A stretch of DNA of 21,254 nt from Desulfobacterales bacterium (GCA_020345785.1 CP070771.1:2787066-2808319), one strand, 5' to 3'; numbered from the stretch's first letter, positions 7,048-15,320 are shown. The notes: generated by a model from the sequence alone, not told the origin. Translations and numbers: made by a program.

Positions 7048-8607
7048 ATGATTAATCGACGGCAGTTTTTAAAGTTCACCGGCGTAGGAGCAGCCGGCAT
7101 TTTAGCGGGGGGCATAACTTCGCTCGGTACCGCTTCCAGGGTAAATGCCGGATCAAACCCGGTGCAAAATTTTGATCCCGATCTTGATATCGATCTGACA
7201 GCAACACCGGCTGATATTCCCATCCTTCCGGGCAACCCCACTGGAGTCTGGCGCTACGAGGCACAACTGTTAAAAGGGGACCCGACGAGTCTGACCCCTC
7301 TTGAACGAAGTTATCTGGGACCTATCATTCGGACCCACACGGGACAGAAAGTCCGCATTCGTTTTACCAACGACATCGCCGATGAATCCATTGTTCACTG
7401 GCATGGACTGCATGTTCCGGCTGAAATGGACGGGCATCCTCGTTTTGTTATCCCCCCGGGTGAAACCTATATTTATGAATTCGAGGTTCGCAATCGTGCC
7501 GGTACGTACTGGTATCATCCCCATCCCCACGGTCGCACCGGCCCCCAGGTATACGGCGGGTTGGCCGGCCTTTTTCTGGTGTCAGACGACGAAGAAGAAG
7601 CGGTGGCTTTGCCGACCGGAGAATGCGATATACCTCTGGTTTTGCAGGATCGGGCATTTGACAACGACAACCAGCTAATATATCTCTCCGGACACCCAAT
7701 GGAGCAGATGACCGGATTTCTGGGGGACTGGATTATGGTCAACGGTCAACCCGACTTTATCCTGCCTGTGGCCACGCGTGCTTACCGGCTGAGACTGCTG
7801 AACGGCTCCAACTCACGGGTCTACAAGCTGGCCTGGCAAAACGGCAGCCCTCTGACCGTGATCGGCACTGACGGCGGACTGCTGGAAATGCCGGTTCAGC
7901 GACGCTATGTGATGCTGGGGCCGGGAGAGCGGCTGGAGCTGTGGGCCGACTTCAGCAGATATCCGGTCGGCTCGGAATCCACGCTTGTGAGTCTGCCCTT
8001 TGATGCCGGCGCAATGGCCGGAGGAAGAATGGGCGGCGGTATGATGGGGAGGATGATGGGCTCTGCAGCCGCCCTGCCAAACGGCGCCGGGTTTCCGGTT
8101 CTCAGAGTGAGGGTAAACCGCTCTGAGAATGAAAATCTCAGCCTGCCGCAACAGCTTACCAGCATCGACCGCTACAGGATCGCAGATGCCCTGAATCCGT
8201 ACGATCCGAAAACATTTTATCTTGTCCCGCGCCATATGGCCTGGACCATCAACGGCCGAACGTTCCAAATGGAAGCGGTGGCCGGCGATGAAAAAGTTCA
8301 GATAAACAGCCTCGAAGTCTGGGATTTCATCAATGAAGGCGGTGGCATGGGCATGATGGGAATGATGAACATGCCCCATCCCATTCACCTGCACGGCATG
8401 CAGTTTCAGGTTCTTGAACGTCAGGGTGTTCTGCATGAAGGCTATGTCGATGAAGGCTGGAAAGATACGGTGCTGCTGATGCCCGGTGAGCGTGTCCGCT
8501 TGCTGATGCGATTTGGTGATTACCCGGGTCTATTCCTCTATCACTGCCACAATCTGGAGCATGAAGATATGGGGATGATGCGAAATTTCCTAGTTCAAAA
8601 TACATGA
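7048..8607 (+). CDS. Tat-exported multicopper oxidase (CueO/CopA-type)
   Basis: A 519-residue multicopper oxidase, probably oxidising Cu(I) or another metal or phenolic substrate in the periplasm and reducing O2. The N-terminus MINRRQFLKFTGVG is a Tat signal. Copper ligand motifs are complete: HWHG (117-120), HPHPHG (157-162), HPIHLHG (444-450) and HCHNLEHEDMGM (499-510), with H444, C500, H505 and axial M510 as the type 1 site. Two Met-rich insertions occur, GAMAGGRMGGGMMGRMMG (321-338) and GGMGMMGMMNM just before the third copper motif. They resemble the Met-rich copper-binding regions of CueO. GAAGGGA precedes the ATG. It lies 140 bases after the SHOCT gene in the same direction and fits a copper-resistance cluster. 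An O2-using enzyme implies at least occasional oxygen exposure. Confidence 0.92.
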   Translation: MINRRQFLKFTGVGAAGILAGGITSLGTASRVNAGSNPVQNFDPDLDIDLTATPADIPILPGNPTGVWRYEAQLLKGDPTSLTPLERSYLGPIIRTHTGQKVRIRFTNDIADESIVHWHGLHVPAEMDGHPRFVIPPGETYIYEFEVRNRAGTYWYHPHPHGRTGPQVYGGLAGLFLVSDDEEEAVALPTGECDIPLVLQDRAFDNDNQLIYLSGHPMEQMTGFLGDWIMVNGQPDFILPVATRAYRLRLLNGSNSRVYKLAWQNGSPLTVIGTDGGLLEMPVQRRYVMLGPGERLELWADFSRYPVGSESTLVSLPFDAGAMAGGRMGGGMMGRMMGSAAALPNGAGFPVLRVRVNRSENENLSLPQQLTSIDRYRIADALNPYDPKTFYLVPRHMAWTINGRTFQMEAVAGDEKVQINSLEVWDFINEGGGMGMMGMMNMPHPIHLHGMQFQVLERQGVLHEGYVDEGWKDTVLLMPGERVRLLMRFGDYPGLFLYHCHNLEHEDMGMMRNFLVQNT

Positions 8608-8673
8608 AGGGTCGGAAAGGTTCTTGATATCTTGGCCGGATAACGATAGTAAAGAACCGGGAAGACAAACTGT

Positions 8674-8880
8674 ATGGCAGACCATCATCAGCATGGCCCG
8701 ACTCATTATAATCGAGCCTTCGCATTTGGGGTGGCTCTTAATTTAGGCTATATTGCCGTCGAAGCGACTTTTGGCATCCTGATCGGTTCTCTGGCGTTGC
8801 TGGCGGATGCCGGCCATAATCTGAGCGATGAATTGAATCGATGCGGCGACTCATGTGAAATGGGCCGTCAAATTAAATAA
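8674..8880 (+). pseudogene. Truncated cation diffusion facilitator (CzcD-like) gene, N-terminal part only
   Basis: The first ~52 residues match the N-terminus of CDF metal exporters: a His-rich start (MADHHQHGPTHYNRAF), a first transmembrane helix, and the TM2 metal-site segment SLALLADAGHNLSD. After about 8829 the family pattern stops and the frame runs through 16 unrelated residues to a TAA at 8878-8880. Full CDF proteins have roughly 300 residues and six helices, so this product cannot be a functional transporter. The break lies about 50 bases before an inverted-repeat element (8882-8996). No remainder of the gene was found elsewhere in the window. Confidence 0.75.
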
Positions 8881-8881
8881 T

Positions 8882-8996
8882 CTAATCTAATTAATCCGCC
8901 CAGAAAAATAAACGATCCGGTGAAATGAAACCTATTTGGCATCTAAAATCTGTCAAATATAATTTGGAACTGCCTCGGGCGGATTAATTAGCTTAG
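8882..8996. repeat. Inverted-repeat-bounded element, copy A
   Basis: The 20-base ends CTAATCTAATTAATCCGCCC (8882-8901) and GGGCGGATTAATTAGCTTAG (8977-8996) are complementary at 19 of 20 positions. They enclose about 75 AT-rich bases with no ORF. The inner 14-base arm CTAATTAATCCGCC recurs exactly in element B (11266-11365), while the interiors do not look alike. It lies between the broken CDF gene and the radical SAM gene. It could be a MITE-like or recombination-site element, or a large RNA hairpin. Confidence 0.7.
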
Positions 8997-9008
8997 AAGT
9001 TTTACTGT

Positions 9009-10544
9009 ATGAATATTTTCCTGGTCTATGTTCGCGACGAAGACTATCATCGCCTGCTTCCCCCGGAGCTGGGCGGGTCGAAGCCCGACGACGGGCGTGT
9101 CAAGGTGATGGCATTTCCCCCTCTCGGGATTGAAACCCTGGCGCCGGTTGTTCGTCGGCACGGTCACCGGGTCAGGATGTTCGACACGTGTCATCCGCAA
9201 ATGAAAGCGGAGCACATTGCCGAGGCGGTCAAAGAAGAACGGCCGGATGTGATAGCGCTTTCCTTTCTCTCGACGACAACCTATCCGGCCACTAAAAGCA
9301 TGGCCCGGCGCCTCAAAGAGGCCGCGCCGGAGACGCCGATCATTCTGGGAGGTGTTTTCGCCTCCATGAATGCAGATCGAATTTTAAAGGATTGTCCTGA
9401 TGCAGACTGTGTGGGCGTCGGCGAAGGCGAGGAGCTTTTGCCTGATTACCTGGAGCATCTCGATGATCCCGGCGCCGTTGCAGGCCTGGTGTGGCGCAAG
9501 GGCAACGAGATCGTCAGCAATCAACGCCGTGCCCTGATTCGGGACCTGGATCAGTTTCCCTACCCGGACCGGGATAGTCTGCCAATCGATTACATCGAAT
9601 CGCTGCCCCTCGATGTCCCGGCGGTGCTTTCCCTCGACAAATTCTGTACCATGCAGACATCCCGAGGGTGTCCTTACGGCTGTATTTACTGCGACATTCC
9701 ATCGCTATCCGGAGGCAAGTGGCGCCATCGTTCGGCCCAGCAAGTCCTGGGAGAAATGCAGCAGCTCAACGATGCGGGGTACCGTTCGATATACCTCACC
9801 GACGACCACTTTCTGCTCAAACGCAGGCGCATCGCTGATATCTGCGAGGGCATAATCGAACGCAGGCTTGAGTTTACCTGGGGCTGCGAGGGGCGGGTTG
9901 ATTCGGTGGCCGTTGACCAGTTGCCGAACATGAGCAGGGCCAATTGCACCTTTTTAGCCTATGGGATCGAAGCCGGGACGCAAAAGGTTCTCGACCGGCT
10001 CAATAAAAACCAGACCTTGGAGCAAATCGAATTTGCGGTTAGTGAAGCCAAGCGCCATCGGATTGAAAGGGCCCATGGCTTTTTTCTGGTGGGGGCGCCC
10101 GGCGAGACCGTTGAGGATATCATGGAAAGTTTTCGATTCGCCGCCCGTTTAAAGCTGGATACCTTTGGTTTCAACCGCCTGTGCGTTTACCGGGGAACGC
10201 CTTTGTGGCAGGAATACATTGACCGCGGGATCATCGACGATGAGCGAGACTGGCACAAATGGTTCAAGTGCTCCGACATCGACCCCACCATCCTGCCGGG
10301 TGAAGCAATTAATAAGGCGCGAATGAAGGGCTATGCTGTGCTTTTTGCCCGCCGGATTTTCGGACGTCCCATTCAAACTTACAAGCTGGTTCGCACCCTC
10401 GGCCGGTACATGAAGGCCTCCGACATCTTCAATTTACTTTCCTCTCCCTTCCGCAAACGGACCCTGTCCCGCAAACCCGAGCTTCCGGCAAGAATGATCG
10501 ATCTTGAAATGGAAGAACCAGATCGGGGGACTTTATCTTTTTAA
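9009..10544 (+). CDS. B12-binding-domain-type radical SAM protein
   Basis: A 511-residue protein with the architecture of cobalamin-type (class B / BchE-like) radical SAM enzymes. An N-terminal Rossmann-like domain (about 1-160, with a GGVFASMNADRIL and GVGEGEELL pattern typical of this fold) precedes a radical SAM core. The core has the [4Fe-4S] ligands C221, C225 and C228 in SRGCPYGCIYCDIP and a GIEAGTQ segment. The C-terminal ~130 residues are characteristic of the family but of unknown role. The cobalamin lower-ligand motif DxHxxG is not seen; the equivalent region reads FDTCHPQMK. Related enzymes perform methylations or cyclisations in lipid, hopanoid, tetrapyrrole or natural-product pathways. 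No substrate can be assigned. There is no good Shine-Dalgarno sequence, and the ATG lies only 12 bases after element A. Confidence 0.85.
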   Translation: MNIFLVYVRDEDYHRLLPPELGGSKPDDGRVKVMAFPPLGIETLAPVVRRHGHRVRMFDTCHPQMKAEHIAEAVKEERPDVIALSFLSTTTYPATKSMARRLKEAAPETPIILGGVFASMNADRILKDCPDADCVGVGEGEELLPDYLEHLDDPGAVAGLVWRKGNEIVSNQRRALIRDLDQFPYPDRDSLPIDYIESLPLDVPAVLSLDKFCTMQTSRGCPYGCIYCDIPSLSGGKWRHRSAQQVLGEMQQLNDAGYRSIYLTDDHFLLKRRRIADICEGIIERRLEFTWGCEGRVDSVAVDQLPNMSRANCTFLAYGIEAGTQKVLDRLNKNQTLEQIEFAVSEAKRHRIERAHGFFLVGAPGETVEDIMESFRFAARLKLDTFGFNRLCVYRGTPLWQEYIDRGIIDDERDWHKWFKCSDIDPTILPGEAINKARMKGYAVLFARRIFGRPIQTYKLVRTLGRYMKASDIFNLLSSPFRKRTLSRKPELPARMIDLEMEEPDRGTLSF

Positions 10545-10615
10545 GATCGCCCTGCGATGCGACTGATTCTAGGCGGATCGATACCCAACATGAACTACTT
10601 GCTAATTCTGATTTG

Positions 10616-10640
10616 AGTGTTTAATATATCAAACACTTTT
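10616..10640 (+). terminator. Possible weak terminator hairpin after the radical SAM gene
   Basis: AGTGTTT (10616-10622) and AAACACT (10631-10637) pair around an 8-base AT loop and are followed by a short T run. The stem is AT-rich and the T tract short, so it could also be an operator near mntP. Confidence 0.3.
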
Positions 10641-10672
10641 GAGCCTAAAACGCGGGATAAGGCCGGCAAGCC

Positions 10673-11269
10673 GTGGCGCCTGCGAACACGATTGCCCTAC
10701 CGATACCGGAAAATTATCCGTTGAATATTAATATCTATGAAATGGCTTTAATTGCCGTAGCCCTTGGCTGTGATGCGTTTGCAGTGGGTTTGGGGGTTGG
10801 ATGCCGGTTCTGTGCGCCCAGACAAATTTTTCGATTGTCGTTTCATTTCGGTCTTTTTCAGTTCATGATGCCGCTGATCGGGTGGCTGGCGGGCCACCAT
10901 ATCCTGGTCTGGGCGAAAACCTGGGGACCCTGGATCGCGTTCGGCCTGCTGATGTTTATCGGCGGCCGGATGGTGCGTGGAGGGTTTATGCCCCCTGAAG
11001 AAGAGACCGAATGTGCCGATCCCACCAGGGGATTCAGCCTGGTGATGCTGTCCGTGGCCACCAGCATCGATGCCCTGGGAGTCGGCTTCAGCCTGGGCGT
11101 TTTAAATCAGAACTTATTTATGGTGGCGGTATGGATCGGCATTACGGCCGCGGCCATGACCTGGCTGGCCATGAAAATCGGCAACCGCTTATCGCAGCGA
11201 TTCGCCAAGCGGATGGAGACAGTTGGGGGCCTGATATTGGTTGCCATTGCTTTTAAGTTGTTGTTCTAA
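10673..11269 (+). CDS. mntP: Manganese efflux pump MntP family protein
   Basis: A polytopic membrane protein of about 180-198 residues with six hydrophobic segments arranged as two homologous halves. Each half carries the acidic signature of MntP: GCDAFAVGLGVG near the N-terminus and ATSIDALGVGFSLG in the fourth helix. The family exports Mn(II) from the cytoplasm. The start is uncertain: GTG at 10673 gives a Pro-rich 16-residue leader unusual for the family. TTG at 10721 (LNINIYEMALIAVAL) or ATG at 10742 matches the normal beginning better. None has a strong Shine-Dalgarno sequence. No yybP-ykoY manganese riboswitch was recognised upstream. The stop codon lies inside the left arm of element B. 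Confidence 0.85.
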   Translation: MAPANTIALPIPENYPLNINIYEMALIAVALGCDAFAVGLGVGCRFCAPRQIFRLSFHFGLFQFMMPLIGWLAGHHILVWAKTWGPWIAFGLLMFIGGRMVRGGFMPPEEETECADPTRGFSLVMLSVATSIDALGVGFSLGVLNQNLFMVAVWIGITAAAMTWLAMKIGNRLSQRFAKRMETVGGLILVAIAFKLLF

Positions 11270-11365
11270 TTAATCCGCCCTGGTAAGCGGTACATTCAGG
11301 AGTTGTGAAGCATTTTTTGAAAATAGCAGAAAGTCAGTTGATCGCAGGTTCGGCGGATTAATTAG
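11266..11365. repeat. Inverted-repeat-bounded element, copy B
   Basis: CTAATTAATCCGCC (11266-11279) is perfectly complementary to GGCGGATTAATTAG (11352-11365). The arms are identical to those of element A and the total length (100 bases) is nearly the same, but the interior is different. The left arm contains the mntP stop codon. The pair A/B encloses exactly the radical SAM and mntP genes. Confidence 0.7.
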
Positions 11366-11451
11366 TTTATGCTTTGCATTTTTTTGTTTTCTCTTGGATG
11401 AGACTATTAGACACTTCCATGCACTCACGCGCACCGGAGGATATTTGGCTG

Positions 11452-12294
11452 CTAGGCTTTTTGCCGGGTCTGTAAATAGAAATACAAGCCAATGCCGGCG
11501 GCAATCATCAGCGCACACAGGATTTGGCCCATGGAAAAGGAGAGAATGACGAATCCGAGATGGGCATCGGGTTGACGGAAGTATTCGATGCAGAACCGGG
11601 CCACGCCGTAGCCGATCAGATAAAAGGCCAGCATGGCGCCTTTGGGCGCTCTTCGCTTGCGGATGTTCCACAACACTGCAAATAGAAAAATGCCTTCAAA
11701 GAAAGCTTCGTACAGTTGGGAGGGATGTCTTAGTTCTTTGGTGGGGGCCAGGGGAAAATACATGCCAAGGGAGGATGTCGTCACCCGGCCGTATAACTCC
11801 CCGTTGATAAAATTTCCCAACCGCCCGAAGGTGTATCCCAGGGGGATCGCGGGCACAAATAAATCCACACCGCTCCACCAGTCCAACTTTGCCTTGCGAA
11901 CATATAGCCAGCCCGCGAGGGTCGCGCCGATGAGACCGCCGTGATACGACATGCCGGAGATGCCGGTAAAGGTGAATCCATTTGAGAATGAGAACGGCAG
12001 AAAGATTTCAAGCGGATGTTTGAAATAATAGGAAAGATTGTAAAAAATAACGTAACCCAAACGGGCGCCGATGATCAGGCCGATGATCAGGTATGTGATC
12101 GCTTCCTTTACCTGATCGGTGGTCATTTCAAACCGGTCTTCATGCTTGACGCGATGGCATACCAGGAAAAACGTGATGGCAAAGGCCACAATATACATCA
12201 GGCCGTAATATTGGAGCTTGAAGGAGCCGATTTCAAAAATCACGGGGCTAATATTTTGCGGCAAATGCTGCCACCAGTCCCAAAATTCATCCAT
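11452..12294 (-). CDS. lgt: Prolipoprotein diacylglyceryl transferase
   Basis: A 280-residue inner-membrane enzyme that moves diacylglycerol from phosphatidylglycerol to the lipobox Cys of prolipoproteins, the first step of lipoprotein maturation. Around seven hydrophobic helices are visible. The Lgt signature GRLGNFINGELYGR spans 157-170 (R158, N161, E166). SYHGGLIGA holds H118, equivalent to the essential E. coli H103. A late Arg in IEYFRQPDAH is equivalent to E. coli R239. Length is normal. One client in this window is the ABC substrate-binding lipoprotein. It stands alone on its strand. Confidence 0.95.
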   Translation of the reverse strand: MDEFWDWWQHLPQNISPVIFEIGSFKLQYYGLMYIVAFAITFFLVCHRVKHEDRFEMTTDQVKEAITYLIIGLIIGARLGYVIFYNLSYYFKHPLEIFLPFSFSNGFTFTGISGMSYHGGLIGATLAGWLYVRKAKLDWWSGVDLFVPAIPLGYTFGRLGNFINGELYGRVTTSSLGMYFPLAPTKELRHPSQLYEAFFEGIFLFAVLWNIRKRRAPKGAMLAFYLIGYGVARFCIEYFRQPDAHLGFVILSFSMGQILCALMIAAGIGLYFYLQTRQKA

Positions 12295-12563
12295 AATCCA
12301 TCCACAGCGTAATTATAAATTGCGGGGGCGTCCCCTGCGAAGCAACCATTTAATCATTCACTTAAATAGTCACATGGGAGAACGCTTTGTCTGGATATAC
12401 AATCCGTATTGTGTTCAAGCGGTTAAATTTAATGTTAAGCATAGTCCGATAATTCCGATCCGTCAACAACAGCGATGTGCGAAATGGAACTATTCAAATT
12501 TCCCAGGACCCGATTACGTTCGGTAATGGATCTTTTCCCTCATCAAAACTTTAATTTGTACCC

Positions 12564-12821
12564 CTAGTGACACTTAATGGCCTTACCGTCGGTTGATTTG
12601 TTCAGCCGGTCCAGATATCTTCCCCACCATCCTTTTTTCTTCACCGTTGTCTGAGCAAAATATTTATCAGGATTCTTTTCGAATGCCTGAAGGCATCCAT
12701 GTGCGCAAAAGTAAAACATTCGGTCTCTATATTCGGCAACCAGATCCGTGGCGCATGCATCCACCTGCATGCCGCAAACCGGATCAATAACGGTATTTGA
12801 CGATTTGGCATTTGATTTCAT
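12564..12821 (-). CDS. YHS domain-containing protein
   Basis: An 85-residue protein that is mostly one YHS domain: DPVCGMQVD near residue 13, then MFYFCAHGCLQAFEKNPDKYF. The paired Cys (PVCGM and FCAHGC) and the TRASH-like fold are found in metal-binding segments of copper ATPases and in small free-standing proteins. Copper or other metal handling is therefore likely but not shown. A longer frame to 12893 exists, but GGAGG seven bases before the ATG at 12821 decides the start. A basic tail (KKKGWWGRYLDRLNK) follows the domain. It is separated from norB by two terminators and is probably transcribed independently. Confidence 0.85.
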   Translation of the reverse strand: MKSNAKSSNTVIDPVCGMQVDACATDLVAEYRDRMFYFCAHGCLQAFEKNPDKYFAQTTVKKKGWWGRYLDRLNKSTDGKAIKCH

Positions 12822-12938
12822 AATAAAGCCTCCATCTCCATGTTTTATGTTCATAACATAGCCATTCTGACACCCTTTCTCAACCATCGCCAAATAAAAT
12901 CTATCTTAATTGAGCGTTTCAGCCTCTATGGAAATGAA

Positions 12939-12966
12939 AAAGCCCGATCTCAAAAAATCGGGCTTT
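12939..12966. terminator. Strong hairpin terminator
   Basis: AAAGCCCGAT (12939-12948) and ATCGGGCTTT (12957-12966) form a 10-bp perfect stem with an 8-base loop. On the minus strand it continues into a T run (CTTTTTC). It lies downstream of norB and upstream of the YHS gene, and would isolate the two transcripts. Confidence 0.8.
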
Positions 12967-13001
12967 GTCTTAAGAATGAAAAGCGTCTAAAAGCAAAAAA
13001 C

Positions 13002-13046
13002 ATAAATTTAAGGCCCGATTCCGCAGGGAGCGGGCCTCAAATTTAT
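13002..13046 (-). terminator. norB transcription terminator
   Basis: A long stem (arms about 13002-13017 and 13031-13046, core GGCCCG/CGGGCC, outer AAATTT pairs) begins immediately after the norB stop codon. Its 3' arm ends in TTTAT, consistent with a Rho-independent terminator. Together with the next hairpin it makes a tandem pair. Confidence 0.75.
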
Positions 13047-15320
13047 TTAGAGTTCAATTCCCAGCCGTTCCCACACGGACTCTCCATCCTTGATCTCCGT
13101 CGCCTTCAGGTGCGGATACGTGGTGATGAGAAAGTATGCCAGCGGCAATACACCAAGCACGATGATAATCGTGTCGGGCAGGGCGCGAAAGGTTCCGAGA
13201 AAAACAACCGCACCTTTCTCGAAGAAATCCGCACTCCTGGCCACCCACAGACCGTGTTTAAAAGCGGTCCAGGCCTGAATGGCACCGACCGGCAGCAGGG
13301 TGACAAAGGCCATGAGAAACAGCCCGCCGTTGAGGCCCCAGAAGGAAATCTTCAGGAGACCGTCTTTCCAGTAAGCCTTGTCAACCAGACCCCTCCAGGA
13401 GAACAGCAGCAGCGCGATGGAAAGCATGCCGTAGGTTCCGAACATGGCCGTGTGGCCGTGATGCATGGTCAGATAAGTTCCGTGTTCATAGAAATTGACG
13501 ATGGGGAGGTTGATCAGAAAGCCGAAGATACCGGCCCCCATGAAGTTCCAGAAGGAAGCGGCCACCAGGAAATACATGGGCCATTTGTAACTGAACTCAC
13601 GTCCCTGTTTGCGGATATCGCGATATTCCATCAACCCGCGAACGACCAGTGTCATCAGCGGCACAGGCTCCATAGATGAGAATATGGCCCCCCACCCAAT
13701 CCAGAAAGCGGCCCCGCCGTACCAGTAATAGTGATGCGCGGTTCCGACAATGCCGCTGATAAATGTGATGGCCGCCGTAAAATAGGCCACCCGCAGGGCG
13801 GCTTGAGCCGTTGCCAGCCCCATGGCCACCATCAGCAACGCGATGACGGCAATTCCGAAAAACTCGAATATGCTTTCCACCCAGAGATGAACCACGAACC
13901 AGCGCCAGTAGTCGGCCATGGTGAGATGTGAACCCCGTCCGTAAAAAAGACCGAAGCCGAAAAAGGCCACTACGAGTACAGCGCTGAAGACGTAAAACCA
14001 GATCAGGGCGCTAAATTCATCTTTGTGGCTTTTCAAATGAGTACCGACGGCCCGATACACCACCAGCAGCCAGAAAATCAAGCCGACGAAGAGCAGAATC
14101 TGCCAGACGCGTCCCAATTCAAGAAATTCCCAACCCTGATGGCCGAACCAGAACCACAAGTTTCCCAGCAGCCCCTTGATGCCCAAAACTTCACCCGTCA
14201 GGCTTCCCAGGGCGACGATTAAAACAGCGACAAAAAGCAGCTGGACCAGAAGGCTCTGTTTGGCCGGTTCTTTGCCGCCGATGATGGGCGCCAGGTAAAT
14301 GGCCGACGCGAGCCAGGTGGTAGCGATCCAGAATACCATCAGCTGCAGATGCCAGGTTTTGGCCCAGTTGTAGGAAATGAGTTTGGCCACAAAAGGAAGA
14401 AAGAAACTGCCCGGGTGAATTGTGTAATGGGCCAGCAGCCCCCCGAAGCTTGTCTGCAGCAGGAACAACAATATCACCACCACAAAGAATTTGGCGGCTT
14501 TAAACTGGCTGGGGGTCAAAGGCATATCGATCAGCTTTTCGGACAGGGCCACACCTTTGGGGGCGCCGTACCAAAGACCATAGCGATGGATCCAGTAGAC
14601 AAACAAGCCCAGGACTACAAGCAGGGCCAGGATACCGGCAATCGAATAAAAGTAGGTTTCCGTGCTGGCGATATTGCCCACTCTCCTGTCCGCCGGCCAG
14701 TTGTTGGTGTAGGAGTAATCGGTTCCCGGCCGCAGGGTCGAAGCCACCCAGGCCGACCAGAAGAAAAACCGTGAAATTTGCAGCCGCTGCTCCTCATCGT
14801 CAATGGTATTGGGCAGAAAACCATAGCGCTGCTCGCCTTCTTTGAAAATCTTTTCCCAGTGCTGTTTGACCCTTTCCAGACCCTGGATTTGGGCGGCGGT
14901 CAACGTCAACGTGTCCTTATCCGGGTCATAACGGTTGGGTTTCACCTCGTGCTTTATTTTGACATCGATGATGCCTCTTTGAAGCTCATCCAGGTCGGCA
15001 TAGCTTTTGGCATGGTCTTGCTGCGCGAAATACTCACCGATCGCCTCCGCCATAATATGTAAGCTGGCGGCGGAAAATTCAGGTCCGCGCTGGGAACCGT
15101 GGCCCCATACGGCACCTTGATCCATCAGACCGTAACGTTGATAGACATCCTGTCCGGCCAGGATATCTGATTTCTGGAAAAGAACATTGCCGTTAGGGTC
15201 AACCACTTTTCCCGGATACGGCGGCAGGTCCTTTTTCATGTAAACACCGCCACCCAGAAGAATTGCCATGGCGACTACGAAACAAATTACAGCTGCCCAC
15301 TTGAGAGTTTTAAGAGACAT
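13047..15320 (-). CDS. norB: Quinol-dependent nitric oxide reductase (qNOR)
   Basis: A 757-residue single-subunit NO reductase, full length for qNOR. It reduces two NO to N2O at a haem b3/FeB centre using membrane quinol. The extra N-terminal part (about 1-220, with one transmembrane helix and a large periplasmic region starting DLPPYPGKVVDPNG) marks the quinol type rather than cytochrome c-dependent cNOR. In the catalytic 12-helix core the metal ligands are visible: H324 (WHLQ), H488 and E492 (HLWVE), H529 and H530 (GTAHHYYW), and H621 and H623 (MHHGHTAMFG). AAAGGAGG precedes the ATG. It is monocistronic. Without other denitrification genes here, detoxification of NO is the likely job. An FNR-family box upstream fits NO or anaerobic control. 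Confidence 0.95.
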   Translation of the reverse strand: MSLKTLKWAAVICFVVAMAILLGGGVYMKKDLPPYPGKVVDPNGNVLFQKSDILAGQDVYQRYGLMDQGAVWGHGSQRGPEFSAASLHIMAEAIGEYFAQQDHAKSYADLDELQRGIIDVKIKHEVKPNRYDPDKDTLTLTAAQIQGLERVKQHWEKIFKEGEQRYGFLPNTIDDEEQRLQISRFFFWSAWVASTLRPGTDYSYTNNWPADRRVGNIASTETYFYSIAGILALLVVLGLFVYWIHRYGLWYGAPKGVALSEKLIDMPLTPSQFKAAKFFVVVILLFLLQTSFGGLLAHYTIHPGSFFLPFVAKLISYNWAKTWHLQLMVFWIATTWLASAIYLAPIIGGKEPAKQSLLVQLLFVAVLIVALGSLTGEVLGIKGLLGNLWFWFGHQGWEFLELGRVWQILLFVGLIFWLLVVYRAVGTHLKSHKDEFSALIWFYVFSAVLVVAFFGFGLFYGRGSHLTMADYWRWFVVHLWVESIFEFFGIAVIALLMVAMGLATAQAALRVAYFTAAITFISGIVGTAHHYYWYGGAAFWIGWGAIFSSMEPVPLMTLVVRGLMEYRDIRKQGREFSYKWPMYFLVAASFWNFMGAGIFGFLINLPIVNFYEHGTYLTMHHGHTAMFGTYGMLSIALLLFSWRGLVDKAYWKDGLLKISFWGLNGGLFLMAFVTLLPVGAIQAWTAFKHGLWVARSADFFEKGAVVFLGTFRALPDTIIIVLGVLPLAYFLITTYPHLKATEIKDGESVWERLGIEL

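Noticed and set aside
7813..8436. A 207-codon minus-strand frame opposite the multicopper oxidase, rich in His
   Set aside because: The His-rich look comes from reading the Met/His codons of the oxidase on the other strand. No Shine-Dalgarno sequence or recognised domain.
8882..8996. Integron attC site
   Set aside because: Size and complementary ends fit, but the RYYYAAC and GTTRRRY core words are absent and no integrase gene is in the window.
10545..10672. yybP-ykoY manganese riboswitch before mntP
   Set aside because: The conserved loop sequences of that riboswitch could not be found, and the space is partly taken by a simple AT hairpin.
12840..13679. A 279-codon plus-strand frame beginning before the terminator pair
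   Set aside because: It crosses two strong hairpin terminators and the 3' end of norB, and is a low-complexity Gln/Gly/His-rich antisense product.
13090..15062. Several plus-strand open frames opposite norB, up to about 140 codons
   Set aside because: They lie wholly within the qNOR gene, which has complete catalytic motifs. Their products are rich in residues typical of antisense frames and show no family motif.
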